NCBI RefSeq assembly: GCF_009909205.1
Contig: NZ_JAAAPN010000004.1
Coordinates: forward strand, 186,001-250,000
DNA length: 64,000 bases
Reading direction: 5' to 3'
From: Aquabacterium fontiphilum
Lineage (GTDB): Bacteria > Pseudomonadota > Gammaproteobacteria > Burkholderiales > Burkholderiaceae_C
Part shown: positions 33,801-43,074 of the stretch, piece after piece
How positions within the stretch are numbered: the stretch's first letter is position 1
Layout: each line of letters opens with the position of its first letter
The notes under the pieces: generated by a model
Told to the model about the DNA's origin: nothing
Databases searched by the model: none
The model's input: only the letters and a program-made list of their open reading frames with translations
Made by a program: the position numbers and the translations under genes

Positions 33801-36800
33801 ACCGCTCTGCAGCAAGACTTCGTCTCCGCTCAGTGTGCTGCCATGGGCTTGCGTGGCGCTGTAGGTCAGGCGCTCGGTCGTGCGCGTTTTGCTGAGCCGG
33901 CCGCGATCTGTCTTCTGGCGGCGCTCATCGAAAAACTCTGTGCTTTCTCGCGCTTCCAGAGAAATGTTGCCGGCGGCTGTGGCCTCCAGCGAGCCCAGAT
34001 CAGCCAGGATTTCTGCGCCACGGGCGCTGACCTGCCCCCCCGACTGGATCACGATGTCGTTGCGGGCCTGCAGGCTCGCGCCGACCTCTTCGCTCCACGA
34101 CTCGGTCAAGCTGCGCTTGGTACCCCAACGGATGGTTTGGCTGCCACTGGTATCTACCGTGCCAAGATCCACATCGCGCCCGGCCACCATCACGAGATCG
34201 CCCTGGCTGCGCATGCGGGCGCCAATCACCGAGATGTCCTGACCTGCGCTGGCCACGAGTACACCATCTCGACCGGTTACATAAACGCCAGCCATCCGTG
34301 CGATGCTGGTTTGTTCGTAACTGGCGGTAGGGCCAAGCTTGGGCGCCGGTTTGGGCGGCACACCAACCTGCCCCGACGCATCGTGGCCCGTCACGCTCAT
34401 CACCATCATCGACAACTGGCGAACCGGCTTCACGGTCGTGGTTTCTTTCTGATCATGCCGGGTCGTGGATTCGATCACCACGTCACGCCCAGCCTCCAGC
34501 ACGACGGCCTCCTTGCCTGCAATGGTGCCGCCTCGGTTCACGATGTCCTGGTCTGACAACACGAACACGGCCTTGCCTGAAATGTTGCCGCCATCGTTCA
34601 ACACGTTGCCGGCCCGCACCACAGTCAGGTCGCGGCCCGCAATGCTGCCCCCATTGGTGAGTTGGTCAGCGACGTGCAGATCGACGGTCCGGCCCACAAG
34701 CGCACTGCCAAAGAGGGCGCCATCGGCCGCCAGATCGCCCTTGCGTGGAGCCAGATAAACGCGCGGCACCAACGCAGCCACGATGCGGCCATCAGGCAAT
34801 GTGACGCGCTGCTCTTCCAGCCACACGATGTCGGTGGTCAGTGCGGCGATCTGCTGTGCGCTCAGCGCAACGCCGGGCCGCAGCTGATGCTGCGTGGCGA
34901 AGGTGGCCGCGGCAGTCAATAAGGCCAGATACTGGCTGTCGTCATCGCGGTGGTTACCCAGATAGCGCTGGCCCGTGAGCGCCAGAACCTGCTCGCGCAT
35001 CAACCGTTGCTCTGCAAAGCCATCACCGAGGCGCCGCAGCGTGGCGTCGCCGTCAAAGCGAATGGCTTCAAACAACACGTCGCTGCTGGTCCACGACTTG
35101 TTTTCGGTGAAGCGAGGATTGGTTTCGAGCACGTAGCGGGCGTCGGGGTTGGCCGCCACGCTGAAGATCGGCAGCAGCGCCAGATCACTGGCATTCAGCT
35201 GAAACGCCTCAAGCGGCACGACTGGCACGACTGCTGGAACCTCTGCCGCCGCAACTTCAACGTCTGACGGAGAGAACGCACGCCCATAAAGCAGCTCCCC
35301 GACCCCGAGCGATATCTCGGTGATATCGTCCAGCGGCTCGTAGGTGGCGGCCTCTGTCCACTCCCGGTACGTTCTTTTCTTGCTGACAACACTGTTTCTA
35401 CGCCGCTCGGTGTAAGACTGGCGTACAGAGCCTTGATCCCGAAGGATGAGCAGGCCCGTCGCAGGCCGATGATCCAGGCGATCCAGATCAGCCACCAGAG
35501 AGCCGCCCGCCACGATGCGGCTTTTGTCGTTCACAACTTCGGCAGCATCCAGGACCATGTTGCCGCCGGAAATGATCTGGCCGGGGCGGCTGCCGAGTAC
35601 GGACGTGCGCAGCGTGGTTCGAGTGAAGTCATAGCGTGTCCACTCGCGGATGACATCGTCTTCGAAGGTCGCGTTGTAGGCCAGAATGCTGTCGGTTAGT
35701 TCGTCGTAACGCTGTGACGTTTGCGTTTGCCACGCTGACACGGCCGCTGCATGTTGTTGCTGGGCGTGCTCGTACGCCACCACCCGCTGCAGATAATCAG
35801 CCCAAGCGGCATCGAATGCCTGCTTGGCGTCATTGAACGCTTCGCGTAAGGACAGCTCAGCATCGGGGCCGGGATCGACCGGGGCGCTTAGGGTCGGAGC
35901 CTGCGGGCTCTGCAACGCGAACGGCTCTGGCTCTGGATCTGGTTGCACCACATTGAAGTAGGCCCATGCTGGATCACCCCTGAGATAAGCCGCGTCAGGA
36001 ACCGCACGACATGTCGATTCCACATCCGGGTCGTCGCAGTCGACCTGATCAGGAAGCGGAACCGGGGTTTGACCGAGCCGCGCAGGTACACCCTCATACG
36101 GGTCGGGCGAGAGGTCGTATCGATATTGCCCAGCCCGCTCCCACCTCTGCCACCGAAGGTTCTGGACGGGTATCCGCGCCGTGCTCCCTTTCGGCTGGAT
36201 CAACGATAGCCTTTCTGGGTCTCCGACAGGAAGCAACCCCTCGAAGAAGTAGGGATTCTCATTGAGGATCTGATCTGCGCTGAGGAGCATGTCGCCCGCG
36301 CTCTCGATCAGCCCCCCCTCGTTGAGAATGGACTTCGAGCGTCCGACCACCTCTCCCGCCTCTGAGATACGCGCCCCGATGGCAAGCGCCCCATAGCTGA
36401 TTGCCGTACCTGCTGGCCCGTTCTCAAAACGGTCAGCTGCAATGCTGAGGTTGTCTCTGGCGATGATGCTGCCAGCGTAGGGCCCGCCGACGTCCGCGCC
36501 TTTGGGATAGCTATTCCAGATGTGATCTGCGGAAAGCGTGATCGCATTGGCCAGAATGGTGCCCCCGCCCAAGTTCTCCAGCCGGGACAGGATTTTTTCC
36601 TCAAAGTACTGTGGACCTTCTCCGTCGACCTCTATCCAGTAGCCCAAGACGCGACCACGGTCAAGGCTGATGTGTACATCGTCGGCTTCGATGTGGCCAA
36701 AGCTCGTGAAACGACTTCCGCCAACGAATGCAACCGACGTTCCGACAACCTGTGCACCACGTTGGAGCTCAAAGGAACTGTCAGAGCGAATCGTGACGCT

Positions 36801-38516
36801 TCCTACAGCGTACATTTCGCCGTTGAATTGGCTATACCATGAGGACCCAGGACCGGTAGGGTCGGCGAGTCTCAGCGAGATATCTCGGCCAGCCATCATT
36901 CTTCCAGAAAAGTCCATGTGATGGCTGGCGCGAATATCCAGGGAACCGCCTGTGTACACGTTGCCGCTCTTGTTAAGGTCTGGGTCGTAAGGTGAACCCC
37001 ATCTCTTCAGGCCACTGACCAAGCTTTCAACCTGCAGTGACATACCCGCGCCCGCACTCAGGGTCGCATCGGAGACTTCCAGGCTTCGCCACCGATCGGG
37101 GGCATCACCCACACCGATCTGCAGCAGACGCCCCGCAGTCATGGACCCACCGAAGGTATAAATATCCGGCTTGTAGCCAACCCAACCGTCCCATGGGACC
37201 GCGTAAGGCTCACGGGTGGTCGATGCGTTGATTGAGATGTCTTGTGTCGCCTGCAGAAGGCCAAACTCGTTGAGCAGTCCGCCCCCCATCAAAATTCGCA
37301 GACTGCCTTCCCGAACCACGTCGTCCAGGAACATGGCGCCGGCATAGATGGAGCCAAACCTGTTCAGAATGTGATGACCGCGGATCGATACGTCGTTGAG
37401 GGCGCTCAGCCATCCGGAGCTATTGACAAGATCACCACTGACCGAGATGTGCAGCCCCCCCTCGGCAAACATCCCCCCGCTGGTGTTGCTAAGTGACTGT
37501 GCGGAAACAACGACGTCGTGCTTGGCGTACACACTACCCTGAGAAGTCAGCATGCCAGCTGCGTCAATCACCACATCACCCACCGTCGCCAGCATCCCAC
37601 CGTGATGCCGCACCCCGACCCCTGACTCGGTAGCGACAAGCCGGATGTGCCCCGCGTACATGCCCCCAAGCTCGGCGGTATCCACGGCAAACGCAGGCGT
37701 CTCACCTGCGGATGCGTCCTGCGTAGGCGCAGGCGTCACGACAGCCGCATCGGCGCTGATGCGGTTCTGGCCGGTCACGACGTTCAGCCGGTTGGCCCAG
37801 ATGCCGGCGCGCACCTCCAGCGAACGTGTCAGGATGTCTGTGAAATCCGTACTGAGCGCATTGAGGCCGTCTCCCGTGATGCGAACCCCGCCGCCGCGCA
37901 CGAGGTAGCCATCCAGATGCCCATTGAGCATCAGCGGCGTGCCGGTGGTGAGGGTGGCGCGCGATGCGTTGATGAAGCCGCAACCGTCGCAGGTGATGCC
38001 AGCGGGGTTGGCTACGACCACTTGGGCCTTCTGCCCGGCCACTTCCATGAAGCCCCTCAGCTGGCTAGGAGTGCCTGATGTAACCTCATTGAGGATGACG
38101 GAAGCAGAACCGCTGGTCAGAGCATTGTTGCCCTGGACCCAACCGCCGAGTTGGGTGAGCGAGTCAGAGCGGTTGTTGTTGAGGATCACGCCGCTGCGTG
38201 TCACGTCCAGTTGCTGATATTGGTTGCGCGACACACCACCAACCGTCGGAGCGGTGATGTTGACCACCGGCACGCCGTTGTCAGCAGACCGCACCACCGG
38301 GCGCTGTGCTGTGGGCGCGGCGGGATCGGCCACGATTTGCGCCTGAACCAGGCTACCTGCGAGCACCGACAGGGCGAAAGCAGTCGCGGACGCGCGGATT
38401 CGGCCCCGACTGCTGCGGCTCGGGCTGCCCCCCGCGTTGACCCGGACCACCTCGGCCACGGCCATGTAGACGCCTCGGGCCGCGTTGAAGACCACGCGAT
38501 GGCAATGCTTGTTCAT
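30813..38516 (-). CDS. cdiA: CdiA / filamentous haemagglutinin-type contact-dependent inhibition exoprotein
   Basis: A 2,567-residue TpsA effector. MNKHCHRVVFNAARGVYMAV is an ESPR extended signal, and the export helix ends near SLVQAQ (60). The TPS domain (65-310) has NPAGI (170-174) and DGCGFINASRATLTTG. Haemagglutinin-type beta-helix repeats follow. A helical, Gln-rich insert at about 888-942 interrupts them and may mark the receptor-binding or periplasmic transition zone. The segment 1839-2110 is the one duplicated in the orphan cassettes. The tip (2111-2567) has FNVDTNNRRLHSSER, RHHACASTDC, LAVKTLLWNQTSAVSG and a final hydrophobic Gly/Ala stretch. A membrane-acting toxin is likely. No VENN motif is seen. 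Confidence 0.92.
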   Translation of the reverse strand: MNKHCHRVVFNAARGVYMAVAEVVRVNAGGSPSRSSRGRIRASATAFALSVLAGSLVQAQIVADPAAPTAQRPVVRSADNGVPVVNITAPTVGGVSRNQYQQLDVTRSGVILNNNRSDSLTQLGGWVQGNNALTSGSASVILNEVTSGTPSQLRGFMEVAGQKAQVVVANPAGITCDGCGFINASRATLTTGTPLMLNGHLDGYLVRGGGVRITGDGLNALSTDFTDILTRSLEVRAGIWANRLNVVTGQNRISADAAVVTPAPTQDASAGETPAFAVDTAELGGMYAGHIRLVATESGVGVRHHGGMLATVGDVVIDAAGMLTSQGSVYAKHDVVVSAQSLSNTSGGMFAEGGLHISVSGDLVNSSGWLSALNDVSIRGHHILNRFGSIYAGAMFLDDVVREGSLRILMGGGLLNEFGLLQATQDISINASTTREPYAVPWDGWVGYKPDIYTFGGSMTAGRLLQIGVGDAPDRWRSLEVSDATLSAGAGMSLQVESLVSGLKRWGSPYDPDLNKSGNVYTGGSLDIRASHHMDFSGRMMAGRDISLRLADPTGPGSSWYSQFNGEMYAVGSVTIRSDSSFELQRGAQVVGTSVAFVGGSRFTSFGHIEADDVHISLDRGRVLGYWIEVDGEGPQYFEEKILSRLENLGGGTILANAITLSADHIWNSYPKGADVGGPYAGSIIARDNLSIAADRFENGPAGTAISYGALAIGARISEAGEVVGRSKSILNEGGLIESAGDMLLSADQILNENPYFFEGLLPVGDPERLSLIQPKGSTARIPVQNLRWQRWERAGQYRYDLSPDPYEGVPARLGQTPVPLPDQVDCDDPDVESTCRAVPDAAYLRGDPAWAYFNVVQPDPEPEPFALQSPQAPTLSAPVDPGPDAELSLREAFNDAKQAFDAAWADYLQRVVAYEHAQQQHAAAVSAWQTQTSQRYDELTDSILAYNATFEDDVIREWTRYDFTRTTLRTSVLGSRPGQIISGGNMVLDAAEVVNDKSRIVAGGSLVADLDRLDHRPATGLLILRDQGSVRQSYTERRRNSVVSKKRTYREWTEAATYEPLDDITEISLGVGELLYGRAFSPSDVEVAAAEVPAVVPVVPLEAFQLNASDLALLPIFSVAANPDARYVLETNPRFTENKSWTSSDVLFEAIRFDGDATLRRLGDGFAEQRLMREQVLALTGQRYLGNHRDDDSQYLALLTAAATFATQHQLRPGVALSAQQIAALTTDIVWLEEQRVTLPDGRIVAALVPRVYLAPRKGDLAADGALFGSALVGRTVDLHVADQLTNGGSIAGRDLTVVRAGNVLNDGGNISGKAVFVLSDQDIVNRGGTIAGKEAVVLEAGRDVVIESTTRHDQKETTTVKPVRQLSMMVMSVTGHDASGQVGVPPKPAPKLGPTASYEQTSIARMAGVYVTGRDGVLVASAGQDISVIGARMRSQGDLVMVAGRDVDLGTVDTSGSQTIRWGTKRSLTESWSEEVGASLQARNDIVIQSGGQVSARGAEILADLGSLEATAAGNISLEARESTEFFDERRQKTDRGRLSKTRTTERLTYSATQAHGSTLSGDEVLLQSGQDVTLVGSSVVSTRGVTVLAQGDVRLDAAAESLEELRQKEVKKSGVSSTGGFGVSIGTQKRSDRASEVGELAEASTLGSLSGDVTVVARGRYSQTGSDVIAPSGDVRISAAEVDVVDARQLSRSELETRFKQSGLTLSLNNAVVDGVQTHQRVQDARGQTQDSRTQALATITQVLNAGQMLDAYQKDKATDVSVSLMLGSSQSQSTTRNTGDTTRGSTVAAGQDISLQATGVEGQAGTGDLLVRGSRIVAQGDVVLSAQDALTLQAAQDRYSERSENKSSSAAVGVKIGSEGMGFSASGSAGRGRGDGDDVVQVNTQVQAGQTVGMSSGGDTTLQGAVVQGQQVQAHVGGDLTVQSLQDTSTYSSRQQNVSGSVTIGSGAGSGGQASYSSSKVNSDYASVVQRSGIEAGDGGFQVNVQGQTTLQGGVIASTDKAVDEGRNSLNTQGLSLSDIDNRASYEAKAVSVSVGTSAGQNSAGIGQASDSAASTTTAGVSGLAGDHSVRTGDASQGLDRIFDREGVTQDVTAQATVMAEFGKQASKAAADYTQRKRETLKLEAWQAEQAGDDAKAASLRADAAQWDEGGDYHLLMQALVGGASGGLSAALGAAAAAKAGPWVEQMTSELPLSEPLKAVAGMVLSTALGWAAGQDLGAAAAFNVDTNNRRLHSSERKMAIELAKASGGRYTVAEIEAQLRLMPNLALGAAAKPEVYTNMQNPETQARWAQDRQHDDGFEVTVTNNTVVEKTSAARGDVQAFIVGATSIQGGTMDGWSPYLMSKEAAADLLKQAAQSATPRDDAGPRHHACASTDCLLYQANYNPNHPQNQAELKRMEEALKAAGVVVGAPALALALTTPAGQLAVKTLLWNQTSAVSGLAGGSVNVGAQLVKTGEVDLKEAGMATVTSMAGGGVVGASKTAFESGRTMHAVGLTGVLAANAAGAVVTGSPQGATAGGAVAGYAAGQLPGPMGVLGGPAAQEFVTWVFSLIGRSPQQNAGSGR
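32185..33001 (-). repeat. cdiA segment duplicated in the orphan cassettes (parent copy)
   Basis: This 817-base part of cdiA, just upstream of the variable toxin tip, is the parent of the copies at 26180-26996, 29557-30005 and 23524-24086. It is the natural homology for tip exchange. Confidence 0.88.
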
Positions 38517-38552
38517 TTCCCAACCTCTGCTGATTGAATGGTCTGGCGCTGA

Positions 38553-40307
38553 TCAGAACGCGCCTTGAAGGCTGAAGCCGCCGACGCTGCCTGGCGGTCG
38601 AACGTCATGAGGGGCACGGAGGGGCCAAGCCATGAAGACGTCATAGGCGATGCCAGCCACTGCGCCGCGTAGGCCGAACGCTGCGCCGGTGAGGCTTCGG
38701 CCTTGCGCAGAGCCCGACACATTGCCGCCCACCCGGCCGTGGTCCAGGCCGACATAGACCTCATGCGGCGCAGGCGTCGGCGCCCAGCCCAGGTCCTGCC
38801 GCACGAGCCAGCCACGCTCGCCCGCCAACTGAGATTCCCCATCGAACCCACGCACGGTGTAGCGGCTGCCAATGCCGAAGCGATCCGGTGAGCTCAGCGG
38901 GGTGCGGTTCCACTGGACGCGCGCCACCGCCTGATGCCTCAGCGGCATGCCACCCAACCGAAAAGACTGGTTGAGTTGCGCATCAGCCAGGATGACGGCC
39001 ATGCGGGAGGTGCCAGTGCCCGAAGCCTCTTCTGGCGCTGGCAGCGCGTTGAACGCACCCGTGCCACGTCGGTAGTTCAGGCCAACATCGGTGACGGCGC
39101 CTCCCCACACCGCACGGTGTTGAAAGCCCGCTTCCCAGCCGCCAGTCTGTCGCCGTTGAACCAGCACCTCTGCGTCATTGACGTAGTTTCGGGATGCTTT
39201 GGACCATCCTTTCATGGTGGCCGAGACTTTGTGGGCTGCATCGCGGTAGATGACCCGCCCCAGACGGATGTCGCCTGTGCGGCTGTTGCCACTGTAGCGA
39301 TAGCTCAACGGACCGGCTGTCACGGTCTGGTGGTAGCGGCTCTCGCCGCCCGAGACGCCCAGGAGCCAGTAGCCAAACGGCACGGTGTACTGCACGGATT
39401 GGCTGGCCGAACCGCGGGCGCCATCGCGCCCGCCGCCGAGATCGTGCTGAAGGCTCAAGACAAGTTGGTCATGCAGAGTGAAGGGATGGTCGTAGACCAG
39501 TGTCAAGCCGCCTTGATAGACACCGGTCGCACGACTGCCTGTGTCATCAAACGAAAAGGCAACTTTCAGCGGCAAGCCTTGTTGCCAACTGATGACGAGG
39601 TCGCTGTCGCCGGGGCGCGCGTCTGGCGCCTCGCTGGGCACGATCTGGATATCGACCGACACGGATGCCGCACGCTTGAAGTTTTCCAGCCCTTGTTCAA
39701 TGTCACGCAGATTGAGCAGGTCGCCCGGTTGCACCGGAAGCGCGTTCCACCACGTGAGTCGATCCGGATCCGAAACCTGTCCTGATCGAATACTGCGTAC
39801 ACGCCCGGGCACGACGGTCAGCGTCAGCGTTCCGGTGCTCAGTTGCTGAGGTGGCGCGAGCACCCGCGTGGTAACGAAACCGCGCGCAATGAGGGCGTTC
39901 TGAATGCGCGACATCACGGCCCGGACGCCTTCTGCCCCAAGGCAACGGCCAAGCGGGGTATCCAATGAGCCATCCGGCGTCTTGCCGGCCGCGTCGAGCG
40001 CCCAAGTAAAGCGCTTCGCATCGTCACCGGTGAGTTGAATGTGGTCAATTCGGAAGCAGGGCTGCTCGTCGGCGGGCAACGCGAGCGCGCGTCGATCCAA
40101 TTCGGGCGCTGGCAGCCGTACATCCGGGCCTGTCCGACGCTGCGCCGCGGTGGCCTGTTCGCGCTGCTGACGCAGCAGTTCTTCCTGCAGTGCACGCTGA
40201 GCCAGCTCTGCCGGATCCGGCGCCTGTGCGCACAGCGCAGACGCGCACGCCCACATCACCGCCCCCAGCCCCGTACGGGCCAGTCTCCCTGTTTTTTGTA
40301 CAGCCAT
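38553..40307 (-). CDS. cdiB: CdiB / TpsB two-partner secretion outer-membrane transporter
   Basis: Omp85-family transporter of 584 residues that secretes CdiA. A signal peptide ends at ALCAQA (about residue 28). A periplasmic Arg/Gln-rich linker helix and POTRA domains follow (FRIDHIQLTGD ... VPGRVRSIRSG). The barrel carries TVRGFDGE, the VRGY/F motif of the L6 loop, and the chain ends in F, the BAM signal. It lies 36 bases upstream of cdiA, giving the order cdiB-cdiA-cdiI as in E. coli rather than the Burkholderia A-I-B order. Confidence 0.93.
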   Translation of the reverse strand: MAVQKTGRLARTGLGAVMWACASALCAQAPDPAELAQRALQEELLRQQREQATAAQRRTGPDVRLPAPELDRRALALPADEQPCFRIDHIQLTGDDAKRFTWALDAAGKTPDGSLDTPLGRCLGAEGVRAVMSRIQNALIARGFVTTRVLAPPQQLSTGTLTLTVVPGRVRSIRSGQVSDPDRLTWWNALPVQPGDLLNLRDIEQGLENFKRAASVSVDIQIVPSEAPDARPGDSDLVISWQQGLPLKVAFSFDDTGSRATGVYQGGLTLVYDHPFTLHDQLVLSLQHDLGGGRDGARGSASQSVQYTVPFGYWLLGVSGGESRYHQTVTAGPLSYRYSGNSRTGDIRLGRVIYRDAAHKVSATMKGWSKASRNYVNDAEVLVQRRQTGGWEAGFQHRAVWGGAVTDVGLNYRRGTGAFNALPAPEEASGTGTSRMAVILADAQLNQSFRLGGMPLRHQAVARVQWNRTPLSSPDRFGIGSRYTVRGFDGESQLAGERGWLVRQDLGWAPTPAPHEVYVGLDHGRVGGNVSGSAQGRSLTGAAFGLRGAVAGIAYDVFMAWPLRAPHDVRPPGSVGGFSLQGAF

Positions 40308-40316
40308 GACTTATCA

Positions 40317-40333
40317 ACCGTCTGAAAAACGGT
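40317..40333. promoter_or_regulatory. Inverted repeat in the cdiB / ABC exporter divergent region
   Basis: ACCGT (40317-40321) and ACGGT (40329-40333) flank a seven-base A-rich loop, ten bases upstream of the cdiB start. It could be an operator or leader hairpin for the CDI operon. Confidence 0.3.
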
Positions 40334-40485
40334 CGCATCGTTACGCAATGCAACGCCGACGGAAATCCACCAGGGTGGGGAAAAATGTGACAAATCGTTG
40401 CCTGAGCGCGTCTCAAAGCCCTGTCTGCCGGGCCCACGCAGGAAAACCGCTACCCTCAATGGTTTGCCCCAAGCGGAGCCCCCCC

Positions 40486-42363
40486 GTGCTGAAGTGGTTC
40501 GAGAACCTGGTCCACCCCTATCCCGACGCGCCTGACCACGCCTTTCCAAAAGGCTTCATGGCGTTTCTGTGGGCGGGCACCGAGGGCATGCGCCCCTATC
40601 TGCTGGGCATGACACTGCTCACCGCCCTGATCGCCGCCTTCGAAGCGCTGTTGTTCAGCATGCTCGGCGGCATCGTCGACCAGCTCAGCCGCTACACGCC
40701 GCAGACGCTGTGGTCCGAAGGGGGGACGCACCTGGCCTTGCTGGCCGGCATCATCGTGGCCAGCCCACTGGCCGTGTGGTTGCAGACGCTGCTCAAGCAC
40801 CAGACGCTGGCAGGCAACTTCCCGATGACGCTGCGCTGGCGCTACCACCGTCACATGCTGGGCCAGAGCATGGCCTTCTACCAGGACGAGTTCGCCGGCC
40901 GCGTCGCCACCAAGGTGATGCAGACGGCGCTGGCCGTGCGCGACACCTGGTTCATCGTGGGCGACATCCTGGTATTCGTGGTCATCTATTTCGTCACCAT
41001 GACGGCCATCGCAGGCAGCTTCGACCTGTGGCTGCTGCTGCCCTTTCTGGGCTGGCTGGCGGCTTACTTGCTGGCCGTGTGGTATTTCGTGCCGCGGCTG
41101 GGCGAACGCGCACGTGCCCAGGCTGACGCACGCTCGCTGATGACGGGCCGGGTGACCGACGCCTACACCAACATCGCCACGGTCAAGCTTTTCTCGCACG
41201 CCAACCGCGAGGCCTCCTATGCCCGCTCGGCGATGCAGGAGTTCATGGTCACGGTGCACGGCCAAATGCGGCTGGTCAGCGGCTTCGAGGTGGTCAACCA
41301 CACGCTGAGCATGCTGCTCATTCTGTCGACGGCGGGCATGGCGCTGTGGTTGTGGACGCAGGGCCAGGTGGGCATCGGTGCGGTCGCAGCGGCCACGGCC
41401 ATGGCGCTGCGCCTCAACGGCATCTCGCACTGGATGATGTGGGAGGTGGCCAGCCTGTTCGAACACGTGGGCACGGTGCAGGATGGGCTGAACACGCTGT
41501 CGCGCCCCCACGCCGTGGTGGACGATGCACAGGCCCGCCCGCTGGCGGTGAGCCGCGGCGAGATCCAATTTGACCGCGTAGGCTTCGGCTATGGCAAGGA
41601 CAAACCCGTCATCGACCAGCTCAGCCTGACGATCCGTCCCGGCGAGAAGATCGGCCTGGTCGGCCGCTCGGGCGCAGGCAAGTCGACGCTGATCAGCCTG
41701 TTGCTGCGCTTTTATGACGTCGAGTCAGGCCGCATCCTGATCGACGGACAGGACGTGCGCGGCGTGACGCAGGACAGCCTGCGCGCGCAAATCGGCATGG
41801 TCACGCAGGACACCTCGCTGCTGCACCGCTCGGTGCGCGACAACATCCTCTATGGCCGCCCCGATGCAGGCGATGCCGAGATGGTGCATGCGGCCGAACG
41901 GGCCGAGGCGCATGCCTTCATCCAGGGCCTGAGCGACGCACACGGTCGCATGGGCTACGACGCCCACGTGGGCGAGCGCGGGGTGAAGCTCTCGGGCGGC
42001 CAGCGACAGCGCATCGCGATTGCGCGCGTGATGCTCAAGGACGCCCCCATCCTGCTGCTCGATGAAGCCACCAGCGCACTGGACTCCGAGGTCGAAGCCG
42101 CAATTCAGGACAGCCTGTACCGCCTCATGGAGGGCAAGACCGTGGTGGCCATTGCGCACCGTCTGTCGACCATCGCCGCGATGGACCGGCTCATCGTGCT
42201 GGATCAGGGCCGCATCGTGGAAGAAGGTACGCACGCCAGCTTGCTGGCCCGCGGGGGTCTGTACGCGCGCCTGTGGGCGCACCAGAGCGGCGGCTTTCTC
42301 GGCGAAGACGACAGCGACTCACCAGGGCAGGCGGGCGCCGGTGTGGTCGAACAATCCGCCTGA
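40486..42363 (+). CDS. ABC exporter, fused permease-ATPase
   Basis: A 625-residue half-transporter of the MsbA/lipid-exporter type. A GTG at 40486 (MLKWFENLVHPYPDAPD) is chosen because a GGAG box lies seven bases ahead; ATG 40459 is the alternative. The membrane domain (about 35-330) has six helices. The ATPase has Walker A LVGRSGAGKSTLIS, signature LSGGQRQRIAIA and Walker B PILLLDEATSALD. The substrate is unknown. Its last 45 bases overlap the damaged 3' end of the convergent SDR gene. Confidence 0.9.
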   Translation: MLKWFENLVHPYPDAPDHAFPKGFMAFLWAGTEGMRPYLLGMTLLTALIAAFEALLFSMLGGIVDQLSRYTPQTLWSEGGTHLALLAGIIVASPLAVWLQTLLKHQTLAGNFPMTLRWRYHRHMLGQSMAFYQDEFAGRVATKVMQTALAVRDTWFIVGDILVFVVIYFVTMTAIAGSFDLWLLLPFLGWLAAYLLAVWYFVPRLGERARAQADARSLMTGRVTDAYTNIATVKLFSHANREASYARSAMQEFMVTVHGQMRLVSGFEVVNHTLSMLLILSTAGMALWLWTQGQVGIGAVAAATAMALRLNGISHWMMWEVASLFEHVGTVQDGLNTLSRPHAVVDDAQARPLAVSRGEIQFDRVGFGYGKDKPVIDQLSLTIRPGEKIGLVGRSGAGKSTLISLLLRFYDVESGRILIDGQDVRGVTQDSLRAQIGMVTQDTSLLHRSVRDNILYGRPDAGDAEMVHAAERAEAHAFIQGLSDAHGRMGYDAHVGERGVKLSGGQRQRIAIARVMLKDAPILLLDEATSALDSEVEAAIQDSLYRLMEGKTVVAIAHRLSTIAAMDRLIVLDQGRIVEEGTHASLLARGGLYARLWAHQSGGFLGEDDSDSPGQAGAGVVEQSA

Positions 42364-43074
42364 GTCGGCGTCGGTCAGACCGTCGATGACGGCCAGCAGC
42401 CCGGCAGCGGCCTGAGCCGGTTTCTTCACCTGCAGGCCAGATCAAGCAAACGGCGCCGAAAGCGCTGTCTCGACCGTACCGGGGTGAAGCGCCACGCAGG
42501 CGGCCTGCGGCGACTGTCGCCGCAATTCGATGGCCGCCGTGCGCACGAACTGGTTGAGTGCCGCCTTGGCCGCGCGATAGCCGTACCAGCCCCCGAGACG
42601 GTTGTCGCCGATGCTGCCGACCTTGGCCGACAAGGTGGCCCACACGGCTCGCCCCTGACGCGGCATCAACGGCAGAAACTGCTGCATCAGCAGCGCCGGC
42701 CCCACCGCGTTGACGGCGAACTGGTGCATCAGGTGAGCGCGGTCCAGTTCGCGCCAGGTTTTCTCGGGACGCCAACCGTTGCCGTGCAGAAAGCCGGTCG
42801 CATCGATGAACAGGCGCAGAGGCCGGCCGGTGGCGTCAAGCTCACGCGCCAGCGCCTCGCGCGCTGACTGCAGGCTGGCATCCTCAAGCAAGTCGAGCGG
42901 CACCGCCTCGCGGCGCCCCACGCGCACCAACGGCACATCGGGCAACCGTGCAGCCAGTTGTTCACACAGGGCCGCGCCAATGCCGCCCCCCGCGCCCACG
43001 ACCACCGCCACGCCATCGGACGCCCACGCCAAGGCCTCGAGCGTGGCGGCAGACGGGCGCGTGCCGCCACTCAT
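42319..43074 (-). pseudogene. Short-chain dehydrogenase with in-frame TGA near the C-terminus
   Basis: An SDR-like protein whose open frame runs from ATG 43074 to TGA 42442 (210 residues). VVGAGGGIGAALCEQL is the cofactor loop (around residue 22) and YGYRAAKAALNQFVR carries the YxxxK catalytic pair. After the TGA the same frame continues SGLQVKKPAQAAAGLLAV, then IDGLTDADSGGLFDHTGARLPW and a stop at 42319, which is the normal family C-terminus. A CGA-to-TGA change, a sequencing error or a truncated but active enzyme are all possible. The start overlaps the regulator stop as ATGA. Confidence 0.75.
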
